Of a DNA stretch of 64,000 nt, positions 51,086 through 62,516 are shown piece after piece; position 1 is the first letter of the stretch; every line of letters starts with the position of its first letter. Position numbers and translations under genes: made by a program. Source of the DNA: Morella rubra (taxonomy: Eukaryota; Streptophyta; Magnoliopsida; Fagales; Myricaceae). The notes under the pieces were generated by a model, which was not told where the DNA came from, made no database searches, and was given only the letters and a program-made list of their open reading frames with translations. The stretch covers positions 25,243,614-25,307,613 of the forward strand of contig CM025856.1 of NCBI GenBank assembly GCA_003952965.2. Direction: 5' to 3'.

Positions 51086-51307
51086 TTCAAGTCCCTCGAC
51101 CTCGCCTCGTCCCACACGCGTGCCGGGCAGTACCTCCAGCTCCGAGTCCCTGACGCCGCCAAGCCCTCCTTCCTCGCCATCGTGTCCCCGCCTTTCTTCT
51201 CCGCAACGCGTGGTGCGTTTGAGTTCTTGGTGAGGAGTATGGCTGGCCAAGGTTTCGATATCGACCGGATCGAGCCGTCCGAGGCTTATCCCACGATTCT
51301 GATTTTT
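51086..51307 (+). pseudogene. Captured fragment of a ferredoxin-reductase-like (pKIWI502/At1g15140-type) gene
   Basis: One open frame of 74 codons contains RAGQYLQLRVPDAAKPSFLA, RGAFEFLVRSMAG and FDIDRIEPSEAYPTILIF. These match the FAD-binding FNR-like domain of the plant 'fruit protein pKIWI502' family, chloroplast oxidoreductases. The segment is GC-rich against its surroundings. About 20 residues of the family (the ELLCGLK region) are missing between SMAG and GFDI. The frame stops shortly after ILIF, before the NAD-binding half. There is no ATG in this frame in a normal position, so a functional protein is unlikely. Identification rests on memory of the family. Confidence 0.78.
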
Positions 51308-52946
51308 TGTAGCTCGACCTAATTTTTTGTTTTTTCCTTTCTTCGATTTTTCTGCATTTTCTGGTAATCAAACAGAGCATTGTTGGGGCGGGGTGGAGTT
51401 TTAAAATTTATGTTGTGGGAAGTTTGACTACGATGATGATTCTTAGCTCCCACTTCTGAAGTCTAAATTTGAAGAGAGATAGCTGGCAGAATCGAACCCA
51501 TAGCTTTATCGCCACCACTGAGTAATCTAGTTTCCCACTTCATACACACCCTGCAGTTTGAAACGCTATGCTTTTGTGTAATATTATTTTGTTTGATTTT
51601 ATTTTCCTATCTGTAGATGGGGATGAAGCAAAATAACATAATCCAACACTTGATCTGAGGCATTTATTGTCGAGTGATGCTACATAATTTGCTTCCTGAA
51701 TTTGCCTAATATCTTCATGTCTTTTTTACAATATCCTTGTTCTTTATAGCCTTGAGAAATTTTTATGTCTGGAATAACTTGCTGATAACTCGAGTAATTC
51801 ATTTGACACATAGAGAGTTCTTTTATGAAGATTTAAGCTTTAAAAATAGTTCTAATTATGTTTAAGCTCCAAATTATTATCCACGAAATGATTAGTCTTT
51901 GGGCGAAGAACCTGTGAAGATTGAACCTTGGAATTATTCCAACTGGAGCAAATTCCTTTCCTGTTGAAATTTGTGTCTGAAGTCTGAAATTTGAATCATC
52001 ATGTGATGAAATGTGGAAAAATCTTAGGACACCTTTGAACAAACTAATGGTTTTCACAACCTTCCTACACATCTTGTGATGCATCCCCTTCATCTTGTGT
52101 TTAACTGGATGCTTGGTAGACAGATTTTTGGACACAAGACTATGAAGTGGATGCTCATGTCCTGAACTTGTCGCTCCAACCTTGCATTCTCGTTACTTGA
52201 TAGCTCTAATCGCAGAAGGCTGCTGGGAGGACTAAAACGACTGGCTCAATTCTGTTTCTTTTCAACTGGGATACATCTGTAGTTTGGTTAGGATGGTGTT
52301 GCTATTATTACAATGATTATATTTTATCATCTATATGTATCTTGCATTATCATGTTTTCGCTGGCCAACAAAGAAAATGAAATAGGATCTCAATCATATA
52401 TATATATATATAAGTTGCTTCCCATATATTTTTTAAGAAGGTCAAGCAAGGTTAAATACAAGTTGTCACAAAATAAAGGATATAATGCTACAGGTTGCTA
52501 ATTCTATGGAGAAAAAGGAATTAAGACATTTTTAAGCCACTATTTCACGTTATACAAGATAGTGCCCGAATCTAAACCTATAAAAAAATTACGGTATCGT
52601 CAATACACAAAATGCTCCACACTTGACGATGTCTACTACCATTCCTGCTCCTCCATTTCACAAAAGCCATCACGTGATGCATCAAATTCTGCCACGGCAA
52701 ACAGGAACTACATAAAAAAAGATAGATTATTCACATATAAGTTGAAACACTAATTTCACAGTTTTATGAATTTTTTGATAACATACTCATTGAATTTGAT
52801 GCTTGTGTCCTACAAAAAATTTATTGTCGCAAAGTTGAACCCAACATCCATCTCCTACAAAAACAAAATTGATTAATTCATGTCTTTATATAATATTTCT
52901 ATGGGATTTTTTTATTGATAATTTTCTCGATATGACAAATGTATAC

Positions 52947-53390
52947 CTGAACAACTTGGGTATTGTTTGATGCTTGAGACCGAGAGGTAATGATGTTGTC
53001 ATGAAATGATTCATGCATATAACATAATAAATTATATAAAAATACAAAATAAGATGAAATACTCATAAATAATTCAAAAAAGCAACACATGCAAATAATT
53101 TACCAGAAGAAATTCAATGTAACTATTGTTGCATATGTGACCTCGGGAATCTTCAGTTCCTGTCAATGCTGTTGAATGAGAAACTTGATCCACTCCCTAC
53201 AATCAACATATAATGTGAGATAGATAAAATTTAGGTAAGAAGATGCCTTATAAAAAATAATTACCTTTAATAAATGTTGCCCACTGCTATTAGTTGCTTG
53301 AACTTTTTTTCTCCTTCTTTGTTGCGTTCCAGGAATTCATCACCTTTCCCCATTTATTCTGAAGTAAGACCAATATAACTCTCTTTCATC
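52947..53390 (-). other. Exon-like segments of unknown origin inside the Pack-MULE
   Basis: Read on the minus strand, 53196-53104 is an open 31-codon block (GVDQVSHSTALTG at its start) bounded by AG and GT. Upstream, a block ending at 53265 (KKVQATNSSGQHLLK) also ends at a GT. Downstream, a block ending at 52947 (ITSRSQASNNTQVVQ) again ends at a GT. The spacing looks like small exons with short AT-rich introns, as if a genomic piece of another host gene had been captured. I do not recognise the protein. Confidence 0.4.
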
Positions 53391-53425
53391 AATGAAAAGG
53401 AAAAGACATTCAATAGCACTGTTGT

Positions 53426-53596
<171 letters not shown>

Positions 53597-53694
53597 TCAT
53601 TCTTCACAGCATTTAGATTTCGAGTTTCACCGACTTTTTTCTCAGGCAGAAGGACCAGGTCTAGTAAGATGGTTCTCACACGGTTCTGGCGCCA

Positions 53695-53931
53695 AAGTGT
53701 GAAAAAGCTTGAAGAACAAGCCAAATGTAGGACACGGAGGAACAAAAAAAAAAAAAAAAGTTGGCGTTAGAGCTCCATTTCCCCGTTAGTGGCACTTTTC
53801 ACTTAAGTTTTCAAATTTTCACCTACAAAACTGACGTGTTAGAGTTATGACCCTCCATTTGAATCGAATGGCTGACATTGGAGGAATTGCTCCTCGTGCA
53901 ATATCCTAGGTATTGCAGAGGAGCCCGGTCC
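53695..53931 (-). repeat. Right terminal inverted repeat of the Pack-MULE
   Basis: Reverse complement of 50784-51000, slightly longer through an extra block of about 16 bases and a longer A-run. It ends GAGCCCGGTCC directly before the target duplication. Confidence 0.9.
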
Positions 53932-53940
53932 AATTTTGAG

Positions 53941-54310
53941 AGAGGTACGGTCCCATGGTGGGACCCACGAGTTAATTCTGAGAGAGAGTGAGGTATGGGT
54001 CCCGCGGTGGGACCATGGGGCATGGGTCCCATCATGGGATCCACACCTCTCTCCCTCAAAATTGCCACTGCAATTTGTTATCCGAGGCAGCTGATATGCG
54101 TGTTTGAGTAATAACAATTAGATTCTCAAAAATTGTTAAGAATAGATAGAATTTCTAGAAGAAGAAGATGTCATTCGTTTGGAAATATCAGGAATTGTTC
54201 TTCACGATGGTGGGATAAATCTCATTTAACGCTTTCTCCCCTTTACTACGTAAACTCCATTTAAAGCTTTACTTTTTCGCTTCGCTCTACTCTTTTCCTT
54301 CGAGAATTCA
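53941..54310. other. Intergenic, right flank of the Pack-MULE
   Basis: The first 120 bases are GC-rich with repeated GGGTCCCA and TGGGACC words. The rest is ordinary AT-rich sequence. No gene is seen. Confidence 0.4.
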
Positions 54311-54319
54311 TTAATGTAA

Positions 54320-54718
54320 GGGAAAAATATAATTTTTACCAACAAATTATCGGTGTTGTGATATATTGTACCTTAAATTATCATCTTTAAGACATTATAT
54401 CTTTAAATTATTAATATTAGACACTTTATACCTTAAAGTACCCATTTTGACACATTATACCCTCCAACTATTAATATTAAACACTTTACACCTTCCATTT
54501 AATAATAATATCTTTGAGAAATTAATGAATTGACAACAATATCTTCAATATATGCAAAATGGATTAAGGGCATTATCGTCATTTTAATCTGAAAATTTGA
54601 TAAAGGGTGCAAAATGTTAAAAATTAGTAGTTAGTGGGTGCAATGTGTCAAAATTGGTAGTTTAGGGTGCCAAGTGCAAAACCTATGGTAATTTGTGGGT
54701 GAAAAGTGTATTTTCCTC
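54320..54718 (+). mobile_element. Mutator-type MITE, copy 1 (399 bp)
   Basis: Near-inverse ends (GGGAAAAATATAATTTTTACC on the left read with one or two changes against GGTGAAAAGTGTATTTTCC on the right) are flanked by 9-base repeats TTAATGTAA (54311-54319) and TTAATGTTA (54719-54727). The interior is made of repeated words such as GGGTGCAA and TAGTAGTT. It is the reverse orientation of the copy at 54839-55216. Confidence 0.75.
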
Positions 54719-54838
54719 TTAATGTTATTATTGTGAGAAGAAGCATTTATCGCTTCTCTTGTTTAATTTACTAATAGCTTCACTTGCCTGCGGTCGGGAC
54801 GCAAACCTCCTAAGTTAGAAGAGAGATATTATTTTATA

Positions 54839-55216
54839 GGGGAAAATACACTTTTCACCCACGAACTACCATATATTTTACACTTTGCACCCTAAACTAC
54901 CAATTTTGACACATTGCACCCTTTAACTACCAATTTTTAACACTTTGCACCCTTTATCAAATTTTCAAACTAAAATGACGATAATGCCCTTAGATATTGT
55001 TGTCAATTCATTAATTTCTCAAGGGTATTATTGTCAAATGGAGGGTGCAAAGTGTTTAATATTAGTAGTTGGAGGGTGTAATGTGTCAAAGTGGGTAGTT
55101 TAGGGTGCAAAATGTATAACATTGGTAGTTTGAGGGTGCAATGTCTTAAAGATGGTAGTTTGGGGTGCAATGTGTCACTACTCCGGTAGTTTGTGGGTGA
55201 AAAGTGTATTTTTCCC
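54839..55216 (-). mobile_element. Mutator-type MITE, copy 2 (378 bp), inverted relative to copy 1
   Basis: Terminal inverted repeats GGGGAAAATACACTTTTCAC and its near complement at the right end are flanked by perfect 9-base duplications TATTTTATA at 54830-54838 and 55217-55225. The internal sequence matches the reverse complement of copy 1 over most of its length. Cleaner ends and duplications suggest it is the younger insertion. Confidence 0.85.
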
Positions 55217-55225
55217 TATTTTATA

Positions 55226-56882
55226 TTACGCGTGAGGTCTCCTCTAAGCTCTTCATGCCTATCTCTTTTCTAGTAATTTAAGCATTAAATTATCTCTTAC
55301 TTTTTTAAAAACAAGCAAAGCAAACGAGCGAGACCTTTAAGTCAAGCAAACAATCAATTGTTTATTAAAACGGTACAAATACTTACCTAAACTTTCAAGA
55401 ATTAAAGCATTTTACAGATAGAAAACAAACAACTTCTCTAATAATTCTTCATAATCCTTAGAAAAAAAATGTTGATTCTTGCAGCCTTTCCGTGTAGTTG
55501 TAAAGTCAAAATGTGAATTTAGAAAAAAAAATTAAAATCAAACTGTGTCTAACCACGGGGGTAGAAGTGTCATTAACTTTCCATCCTATATTTTGGGATT
55601 GTTTTATCCTTATTAATTATATGGATAATGATGATTTTACTTTCAAAATTAAAAATATAATTAATTTTCTTTCTATTTGTTTACTAACTCTAATAATTAT
55701 TTAACATCTCAATCATTAGTCTATAATGTATATACCTACTTACCATGATATTTTACACTATTTTCTTACAAAATCAATAAAATTTTAGTCTCCTCAATTT
55801 TCACAATATTTTTTAAGTTCCAAATACACTTTTCATTAGTTTCAGCCCCTTCCAGTTTTATTACACAGCATTAGTTTCATAATCAGTGATTCTGTTTATA
55901 TGAAACAACAACTATACATGCTCGTGGTATATACGGTGCTCGAACATCATACTTTAATAACCGTTGTGGTCCCTCCACTAATAATTGATTTCATGCTTTT
56001 ATTATTAGGATGACTAACTTAATTTTTTCATATAAATGAAACTGATTTTGCGTTAATCTCTTAATTTTAAGACTCTTTAACATTAGTGTAAACGCATACA
56101 GGCTAACACAGATACTCGAATTATCAAAAAGAAAGATTGAAAATACGTCTCGCACAAGTGACAAAGCTGCTCCAAAGCTTGTTCTTACCCATAGTTAACC
56201 TCGACAGTAGCTGAGAAGCTAACACCAAAAGCCTTGACACCGTCATGTAGATATTGATGTCCTTGGCTCAGGTAGAAATGGCATGTCCTCCGTCGAGGAG
56301 GGTCTCGACGAACGCATAAACCTACACCCACTTAAATTGCCAAGAAAAAAAATTGTATATCAGTTCGTCTCTTGCTCTCATTTGAATCAAATTTGTTCAA
56401 ACTCCATCCATAATTCGAGTGTAACAAATTTTTTTCTTTATAACATTTTTTTAAAATATATTAAGTCTCTGTGTTGGATTAATAATGGTGATTTTTAAAA
56501 TTTTTTTTTTCTAAAAAATTGTTGAAACTTAGAAAAAGTTATTTAAATTTGTAAAAAATGGTGAGAGTTTATATAAAAATTGGGCAGTAAAGTGGGTAGA
56601 AAAGTAATTGTATCATGCAAATAGAAGTTAGATATATAAATTACAACCATTTAAAATGTGTTAAATCTTCAACATGCAAAGGTCGTGCAGTGTCTTATAC
56701 GAACATGTTGGGGTGTGTGATCCGATGTGCTAAAATAGGCCCAACTCTTCATATTTCGATTTATTATTTAATAAGCGTTTGTTTATTAAAATTTTAAGAA
56801 ATATTTTATAAATTTTATAAATCTTTTGAATATTGAAGTTTATTAAGATTTGTGAAAAGTATAAAGTATATATATAAAAATA
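55226..56882. other. Intergenic AT-rich region
   Basis: No recognised gene. A less AT-rich island at about 56150-56330 has short ORFs without family resemblance and may be an old repeat fragment. Confidence 0.4.
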
Positions 56883-57439
56883 GGCTAAATTGCACTTAGA
56901 GCTCTTGAGGTATGCGAAGGTTGCAAATGAGCCCCTGAGTAACATCTTCAACAAATAGACCCATGAGGTAGAGTTTAAGTCAAATTGAGGCCCCTCCGTC
57001 CATTTTCCGTCAGCTCCATTAACGACCATTGCTGTCAGGGCTTTAAAATACACGTCATAACGAAGAGCGCCGCTTGACTAGTTAAAACACCCATGTCACA
57101 TTTGCGTCAGGTGTCTGCCAACTTACCATGCCTAGTTTAACAAAAGAAAAACAACTTAATGAGGCGACGTTGTTCTCTCCATTGCAAACACCTGGCGCAG
57201 ATGTGACGTGGGAGATGTGACGTGGATGTTTTAAATTGACAAGTAGTGCTTTCTAATTCGTTATAACGTGAATTTTAAAGCCTTGACAATAATGGTTGTT
57301 AATGGAGCTGACGGGAAATGGACGTAGGGACCTTGATTTGACTAAAACTCTATCTCAAGGGTCTATTGTTGAAAATGTTACCTCAGGAGTTCATTTGTAA
57401 CTTTCGTATACTTCAAAAGCTCTAGATGTAATTAATTCA
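56883..57439. mobile_element. Foldback/MITE element with long inverted arms, about 555 bp
   Basis: The outer arms match in inverse orientation: AAATTGCAC, AGAGCTCTTGAGGTATGCGA and TGCAAATGAG on the left against their complements near 57360-57430 on the right. Further inner blocks also pair, for example TAACGACCATTGCTGTCA near 57019 and its complement near 57286. Possible 9-base flanks ATAAAAATA and ATAACATTA agree at seven positions. It has no coding capacity. Confidence 0.6.
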
Positions 57440-58039
57440 TAACATTATAAAGTGTATTAGAGTTTATAAAATTAGTTTGACGCAGTGAAAGTTTTAAATT
57501 CTAAAAATTCTGGCGAATAAACGCCCTCGTAATGTGAAGCCATTTATGGGGATCACGTGGGACACGGAGTGGCGTATTCGTGATTCGTGTCCTACTTCAC
57601 AAAACTGTGTGATATAAAAAATGCGGAATACAAGTCAAGAAATATTTTGTCTTTTATACCCCTTTGATTTCTGATAAGCTTAAGGCGTCGACGTCACAAA
57701 TCATTAATGTTAATGCCCTAACTACTCGAACCTTTTTCTTTCCAGTATAACTATCTTGTCTAAAAAGAACCAATACTCTATAATTTCTTATTAATTGAAG
57801 GATGAAGTTATGGGAAGAGTTTGACACGATATTTGAGTTTTGTACTATTTAATATAATTTTATAACACTATATTTTAGAAAGTGTGAATTTTATTATATT
57901 AAATATTCATAATGTCTTTTACAATAAATAATATAATTTGAACAAAAATAATAATATAGATAATGGCGTTGCAATAAAACACTAATAAAAAGCTGCCATA
58001 TGTGGTATGTCCAGTTCCAACTCCTTCATGAGCGCCAGC
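57440..58039. other. Intergenic AT-rich region
   Basis: No gene or clear repeat end recognised. Confidence 0.4.
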
Positions 58040-58440
58040 AGTCGCCCATCTCCTTCAATTTGCATTGTGTGTATAATCTGTTTCAAATTGCCAACCACAG
58101 AATAAAAGAACATTTCGGTGTATTGCCATTGAACCATACAATTTGATTCCACAGCACCTTTTCACGAGTTCCTTTAATGTTAGTAAAGGCCCATCTCCTT
58201 CAATCTACATTGCGTGTATAGTCTGTTTCGAATTGCCAACCACAGAATCTATTTCCAACCACAGAATAAAAGAACATTTCGGTGTATTGCCATTGAACCA
58301 TACAATTTGATTCCACAGCACCTTTTCACGAGTTCCTTTAATGTTAGTAAAGGCCCATCTCCTTCAATCTACATTGCGTGTATAGTCTGTTTCGAATTGC
58401 CAACAACAGAATCTATTTCGAATTGCGTGTATAATCTACT
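58040..58440 (-). repeat. Tandem repeats derived from the zf-RVT part of a LINE
   Basis: Two units of about 145 and 164 bases and a partial third contain CCATTGAACCATACAATTTG and ACCTTTTCACGAGTTCCTTT in the same order. The same words occur once in the neighbouring LINE fragment near 58710-58760, where they encode the zinc-binding reverse-transcriptase-associated region on the minus strand. The second unit has an extra block of about 19 bases. The array therefore arose by amplification of LINE sequence. Confidence 0.75.
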
Positions 58441-58540
58441 TTAATGTTAGTAAGAAGGTCCATCTCTTTTTATCTTCATTGCATATGAGTGTTTGTTTGT
58501 TAAAATTTTGAAGAATATTTTCAAAATTTTGAAAATATTT

Positions 58541-59886
58541 TCAAAATTTTGAAATTTTTGCTTTCAAAAGAAAATATTTGCTTGTTGAAATTGGGTGAAT
58601 GGAGAGTGTAGCTTTGCCCCAAAATGCCCTAAAATATTGGGGAAACAAACGGCACCATAATCTGTTTAGAATTGCCAACCACAGAATAAAAGAACATCTA
58701 GGTATATAGCCATTGAACCATACAATTTGATTCCACAACACCTTTTCACAAGTTCCTTGAAAGAGCTGCAATGCACTGGAGGTGGTGAATTTGTCATCCC
58801 CAGTGAGAGTCCAACAAACAGAGTTACCAGGAACATGCCTAAAATTATTTCTTACCAAGGGCCTGAGCTGCAGTATCTTCTTCCAGCTCCACGAGCTATC
58901 CCCAGGGATTCGGATGTCCCAAATAGATCTACCCCGAATTAAATAATCATCACATTATTTCACCCATATAGGATCCACTTGATTAGTAAGAAGATGCCAT
59001 AAATGGTTCACGAGAGTTGCATAGTTCCAGTTTCTCAAATCTGGACGGCCCAATCTCCCCGCTCTTTTTGGCCGACACACCTCATTCCATGCCACTTTCG
59101 CTCCTCCTCTTCCAAGTTGAGCTCCCTTCCACACAAACTCGCGCATCATTTGCTCAATTAAGAAAATAACTTATTTCGGGAGCATGAACAATGATGACCA
59201 GTAGGCCTGGATGGCAATAAGAACTGATTTAATAAGCTGCAATCTACCAGCATAAGACAAATAGTTATTGACCCAACTTTTAATCCTTGCAAGGATCCTG
59301 TTGCACAAAGTTTGACAATCAGATTTTTCAAGTCTTGAAGAGATAAGTGGGACACCCAAGTACCTCACCGAAAGGGTCCCAACAGCAAAACCCAGCATCT
59401 CAATCATCCTTCCTTGAACTTCAGAAGTCACCCCGCATGTAAACACCTGACTTTTGGCTGGATTAGGAACTAAACCAGACATACTACCAAACTTACTCAA
59501 GTAGTGATGCAAAATGGAAACAGATTGGAGATCCCCCTTAGAAAAAAGCAATAAATCATCAGCAAAACACAAAAGAGTTGTTTTTGCCTTGTTGCATCGC
59601 CAATAATAGTTGAAAAGGCCGCGGTTGGTAGCAATCTCCACCATGCCTGAAAAATCTTCCATAACAAGGGTAAATAGATAAGGCTACATAGGATCGCCTT
59701 GTCGGAGTCCCCTATTTCCCTTAAAAAACCACAAAGGCTTCCATTCACATTAATGGAAAAAGTAGCAGATGAAATACATTCTGCAATCCAGCCCACCATT
59801 CTAGGGGGAATCCCAGCCTCCTCTAGGACAGCAAATAAAAATTCTCAGCTGACCTTATCATAGGCTTTCAAGGGAGCTCTGGAGGC
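58541..59886 (-). mobile_element. LINE (L1-type) ORF2 fragment: reverse transcriptase and zf-RVT
   Basis: On the minus strand the fragment starts at about KAYDKVS of the RT domain. It runs through the FADDLLLF catalytic box (Y to F variant of YADD), SGLVPNPAKSQ, YLGVPLISSRL, SYAGRLQLIKSVL and FVWKG, then into the zf-RVT region (IPRCSFILWLAIL). The endonuclease, ORF1 and the N-terminal part of RT are missing. It is broken by several defects: a stop at the KVSWEF position, a frameshift between VNGSLCGF and the FADD frame, and a stop after FMLPK. It is a dead 5'-truncated or deleted copy. Confidence 0.85.
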
Positions 59887-60993
59887 CAACCCTTCCATTG
59901 CAGAGAGATGGGGGTGCAACTTCGGATTTGTAATTCTGTTATATGCTACAGATCTTGCTAATACTGGTGCTTTTGGGTTTCTGTTAATAGGGCTTGTCCC
60001 TATTTTTGTATAAATTCTTTTTTGTTGGAATTCACTTACCTTTACCCAAAAAAACAGAACCTTGTCTAGGCCAGTTCGGCCCATTGAAGGCTGCGCGGAC
60101 CTCCTGACGAGCAAAGATTCTGTCTGTTGAGTACTCAATTGGAAGAGAAAAACGCGAAAGCTAGGCCCAAAAACTAGACCTCTTCTGAGAAATTGAGGCC
60201 CATCTAAAGTCTAGAATATAAAAAACTAAAGAGTCAAGTTTGGGCTTTCAGGCCGATGGGCAAACTTTCTTGCTTTATTGGACGAAAACCTGGAAAATAT
60301 GGAGCACGCAATTTGGGCTTGTAAAGTAGCCAATCTGAGCCTAGCACAAGGAAATGGTCAAGCTTGTAGGTCCAAACTTAGCAAACAGTAGGGATTTTAA
60401 AGTTGGGAAATTTAAAAAATACTGAATGAATTTTTATAAGATTTTTAAAAACTCCATAAATGTTTATAATTTTTGTTAATTTCATTTTTATTTAATAGGA
60501 AAAGAAAAAGGGGATAAAACGTTATGATGGGAACGTCCCCACCATCCGGGACAATCTGCGGACTTCACTACGTTAATGCACGCGTGCAGGCGCAGTCTAA
60601 TCACATCAAATTCCTTTTGAGAATTATGGATTGACAGTCTGTGTCTTCTTATCCGATCTGTTTGTGTACTGCTTTCCCGTTACTCAAATTGGCAGCCAAT
60701 TCACAGCTCCAGCATCCAGATATCGATCAACGAGACATCCTCTAACTAAAATGGGAGACTTTGCATAGAAGATCGCAGACGTTCCTTTTTTCCTCACTAT
60801 CTGAAAAGGTTTTGTATGTAGTTCCAAGATTGGATTGAAAAGACGTACGCTCACTGTTGTGCTCCCCACTATCTGAAGTTTACATCACAATAATCACGAT
60901 CATTAACACTGGATAGCAGCAAATCTAATCTTTAATACCCTTTTAATTAGTCTATCAATATAAAACTTTATCTTCGCTTTCTTTCTCATCGTA
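59887..60993. other. Intergenic upstream of the LINE fragment
   Basis: A stretch at about 59990-60060 ends in ACCCAAAAAAAC and resembles a retroposon 3' tail on the plus strand. The remainder has no recognised gene. Confidence 0.35.
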
Positions 60994-61019
60994 CTAGCTA
61001 CTAGCTAGCTAGTAGCTAG
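60994..61019. repeat. Perfect 26-bp palindrome
   Basis: A self-complementary sequence built from CTAG/AGCT words centred between 61006 and 61007. Confidence 0.9.
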
Positions 61020-62288
61020 GACACGTACAAGACCAACGAAATAAACGAATTTTCTTGCAAGGTGCAATTACACTGCAACAAAAACGCCAATAAAATGACG
61101 CGGCATAAAGCGAATTGAGAAAATAGTGGTGGCTGGCTGAAATTTTAAGAATTTTTTAGAATTAGATATTATAATTTATAAAAAGTTTATAGTGTTGGTA
61201 GATATTAAAAATTTTAGAATATATATAATTTGTTTAAAATTTAAATATTTTAAAATATTAGACAAATAAATGCAACTATATATAGACGGGCACGACCTAA
61301 ATTTCCTGCAAAAATCGGGAATTGCGGGATCGATGATGATCTACAGGATATTTTACTAATTTCCCACTGAGCAAGCCTATTCCTCGTTGGATCTGTGGAA
61401 CGCACCGGGGAGTTCTAGTAGCGTTCTGCAGTCACGTGGGAGAAGAAGCTGGTCACTACCCCACGTTATCCAAGTTCAGCTAACCGGCCCGAGTAAAATC
61501 GAATATGTGCCAGAAAGTCACCTGCTAACATGGGACCCCACATTGAAGTGGGGAAGTGGAGCTTAATTCTACGCGCGTGCATGGAAAAAGAAAACCTAGA
61601 CTTTTCACTTTAATTATCTAAATGTTTTTCTTGCGATGTAAAGGAAGAAAGGATCGATGGGGGTGGGGGGGTTTCTTGCGATGTAAAGACAAAAGCTAAT
61701 GGACATGTGAGAACTTATGGTGGAGATGATTATGTTGAGAAACACTTGAAATAATCTACGAGGTAATATTACAGGGAAAATCATTTCAGCCTCTGGTCCC
61801 TTTCTCCAGTTCTCAAGTGTCGTGGATTTTCCATGAAAACAGTAGTTTAATACTGCAACTGACTAATTTGGCCTTAAGATATGCTCCTTTAAAGTGTACT
61901 GAATCGGCCAACTTCTCTTTCTTGATCTTTTGTTTTTATCTTTCTTTTCGCAGGTACCAACTATATATGTGGGTTCTTCGTCCAAATGAGAGCATGGATG
62001 CATGTACTTATGTATAACACATGTATACTTTGAACGCTGTCATGCTGAATATATCATAATCTATTGTATCTTTTACCATATATGCCATTGTGCAAAGTAC
62101 TGAAAATGATGTAAATACATGCATATATATGATAGTTCTGCATGCAGTTATATATACTCACGCACAAGACATTGGAATTAAATGTAGTAAATTTAAGAAG
62201 CATTAGGTGACCTATATATATATTGGAGACAGAAGAAAGCAAACGAGGTAAGCAATCCCTTTAAATAATTTCTCTTTTTTTTGCGAGT
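61020..62288. other. Intergenic, nothing recognised
   Basis: Small ORFs look random. The motif TTTCTTGCGATGTAAAG occurs twice about 45 bases apart near 61627 and 61671, with a G-run near 61660. No gene or RNA is evident. Confidence 0.4.
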
Positions 62289-62296
62289 ACATCAAT

Positions 62297-62508
62297 GGAA
62301 AAGATTCAGTCCAAAGGGGTGTATTCAAAGTTAATCAAAGAGACGGTCAAGATTTAAAACAATACATCTAAAGATTAAGATTTTGTCACTCCATTTAATG
62401 AGACATGAGATAAATATAAATCCTAACCTTTGGATGTATTATTTTAAATCTTGACCATCTCTTTGATTAATTTTGAAGACACCCTTTTAGACCGAATCTT
62501 GTCCCAAC
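62297..62508. mobile_element. Hairpin MITE, 212 bp
   Basis: Arms of about 85 bases pair: AAGATTCAGTC, AGTTAATCAAAGAGACGGTC and AAGATTTAAAACAATACATC on the left against their near complements on the right. Direct repeats ACATCAAT at 62289-62296 and 62509-62516 flank it. Eight-base duplications fit the hAT superfamily. No coding capacity. Confidence 0.75.
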
Positions 62509-62516
62509 ACATCAAT

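Noticed and set aside
58040-58440. CRISPR-like direct repeats
   Set aside because: Plant nuclear context and long LINE-derived units; no short regularly spaced repeats.
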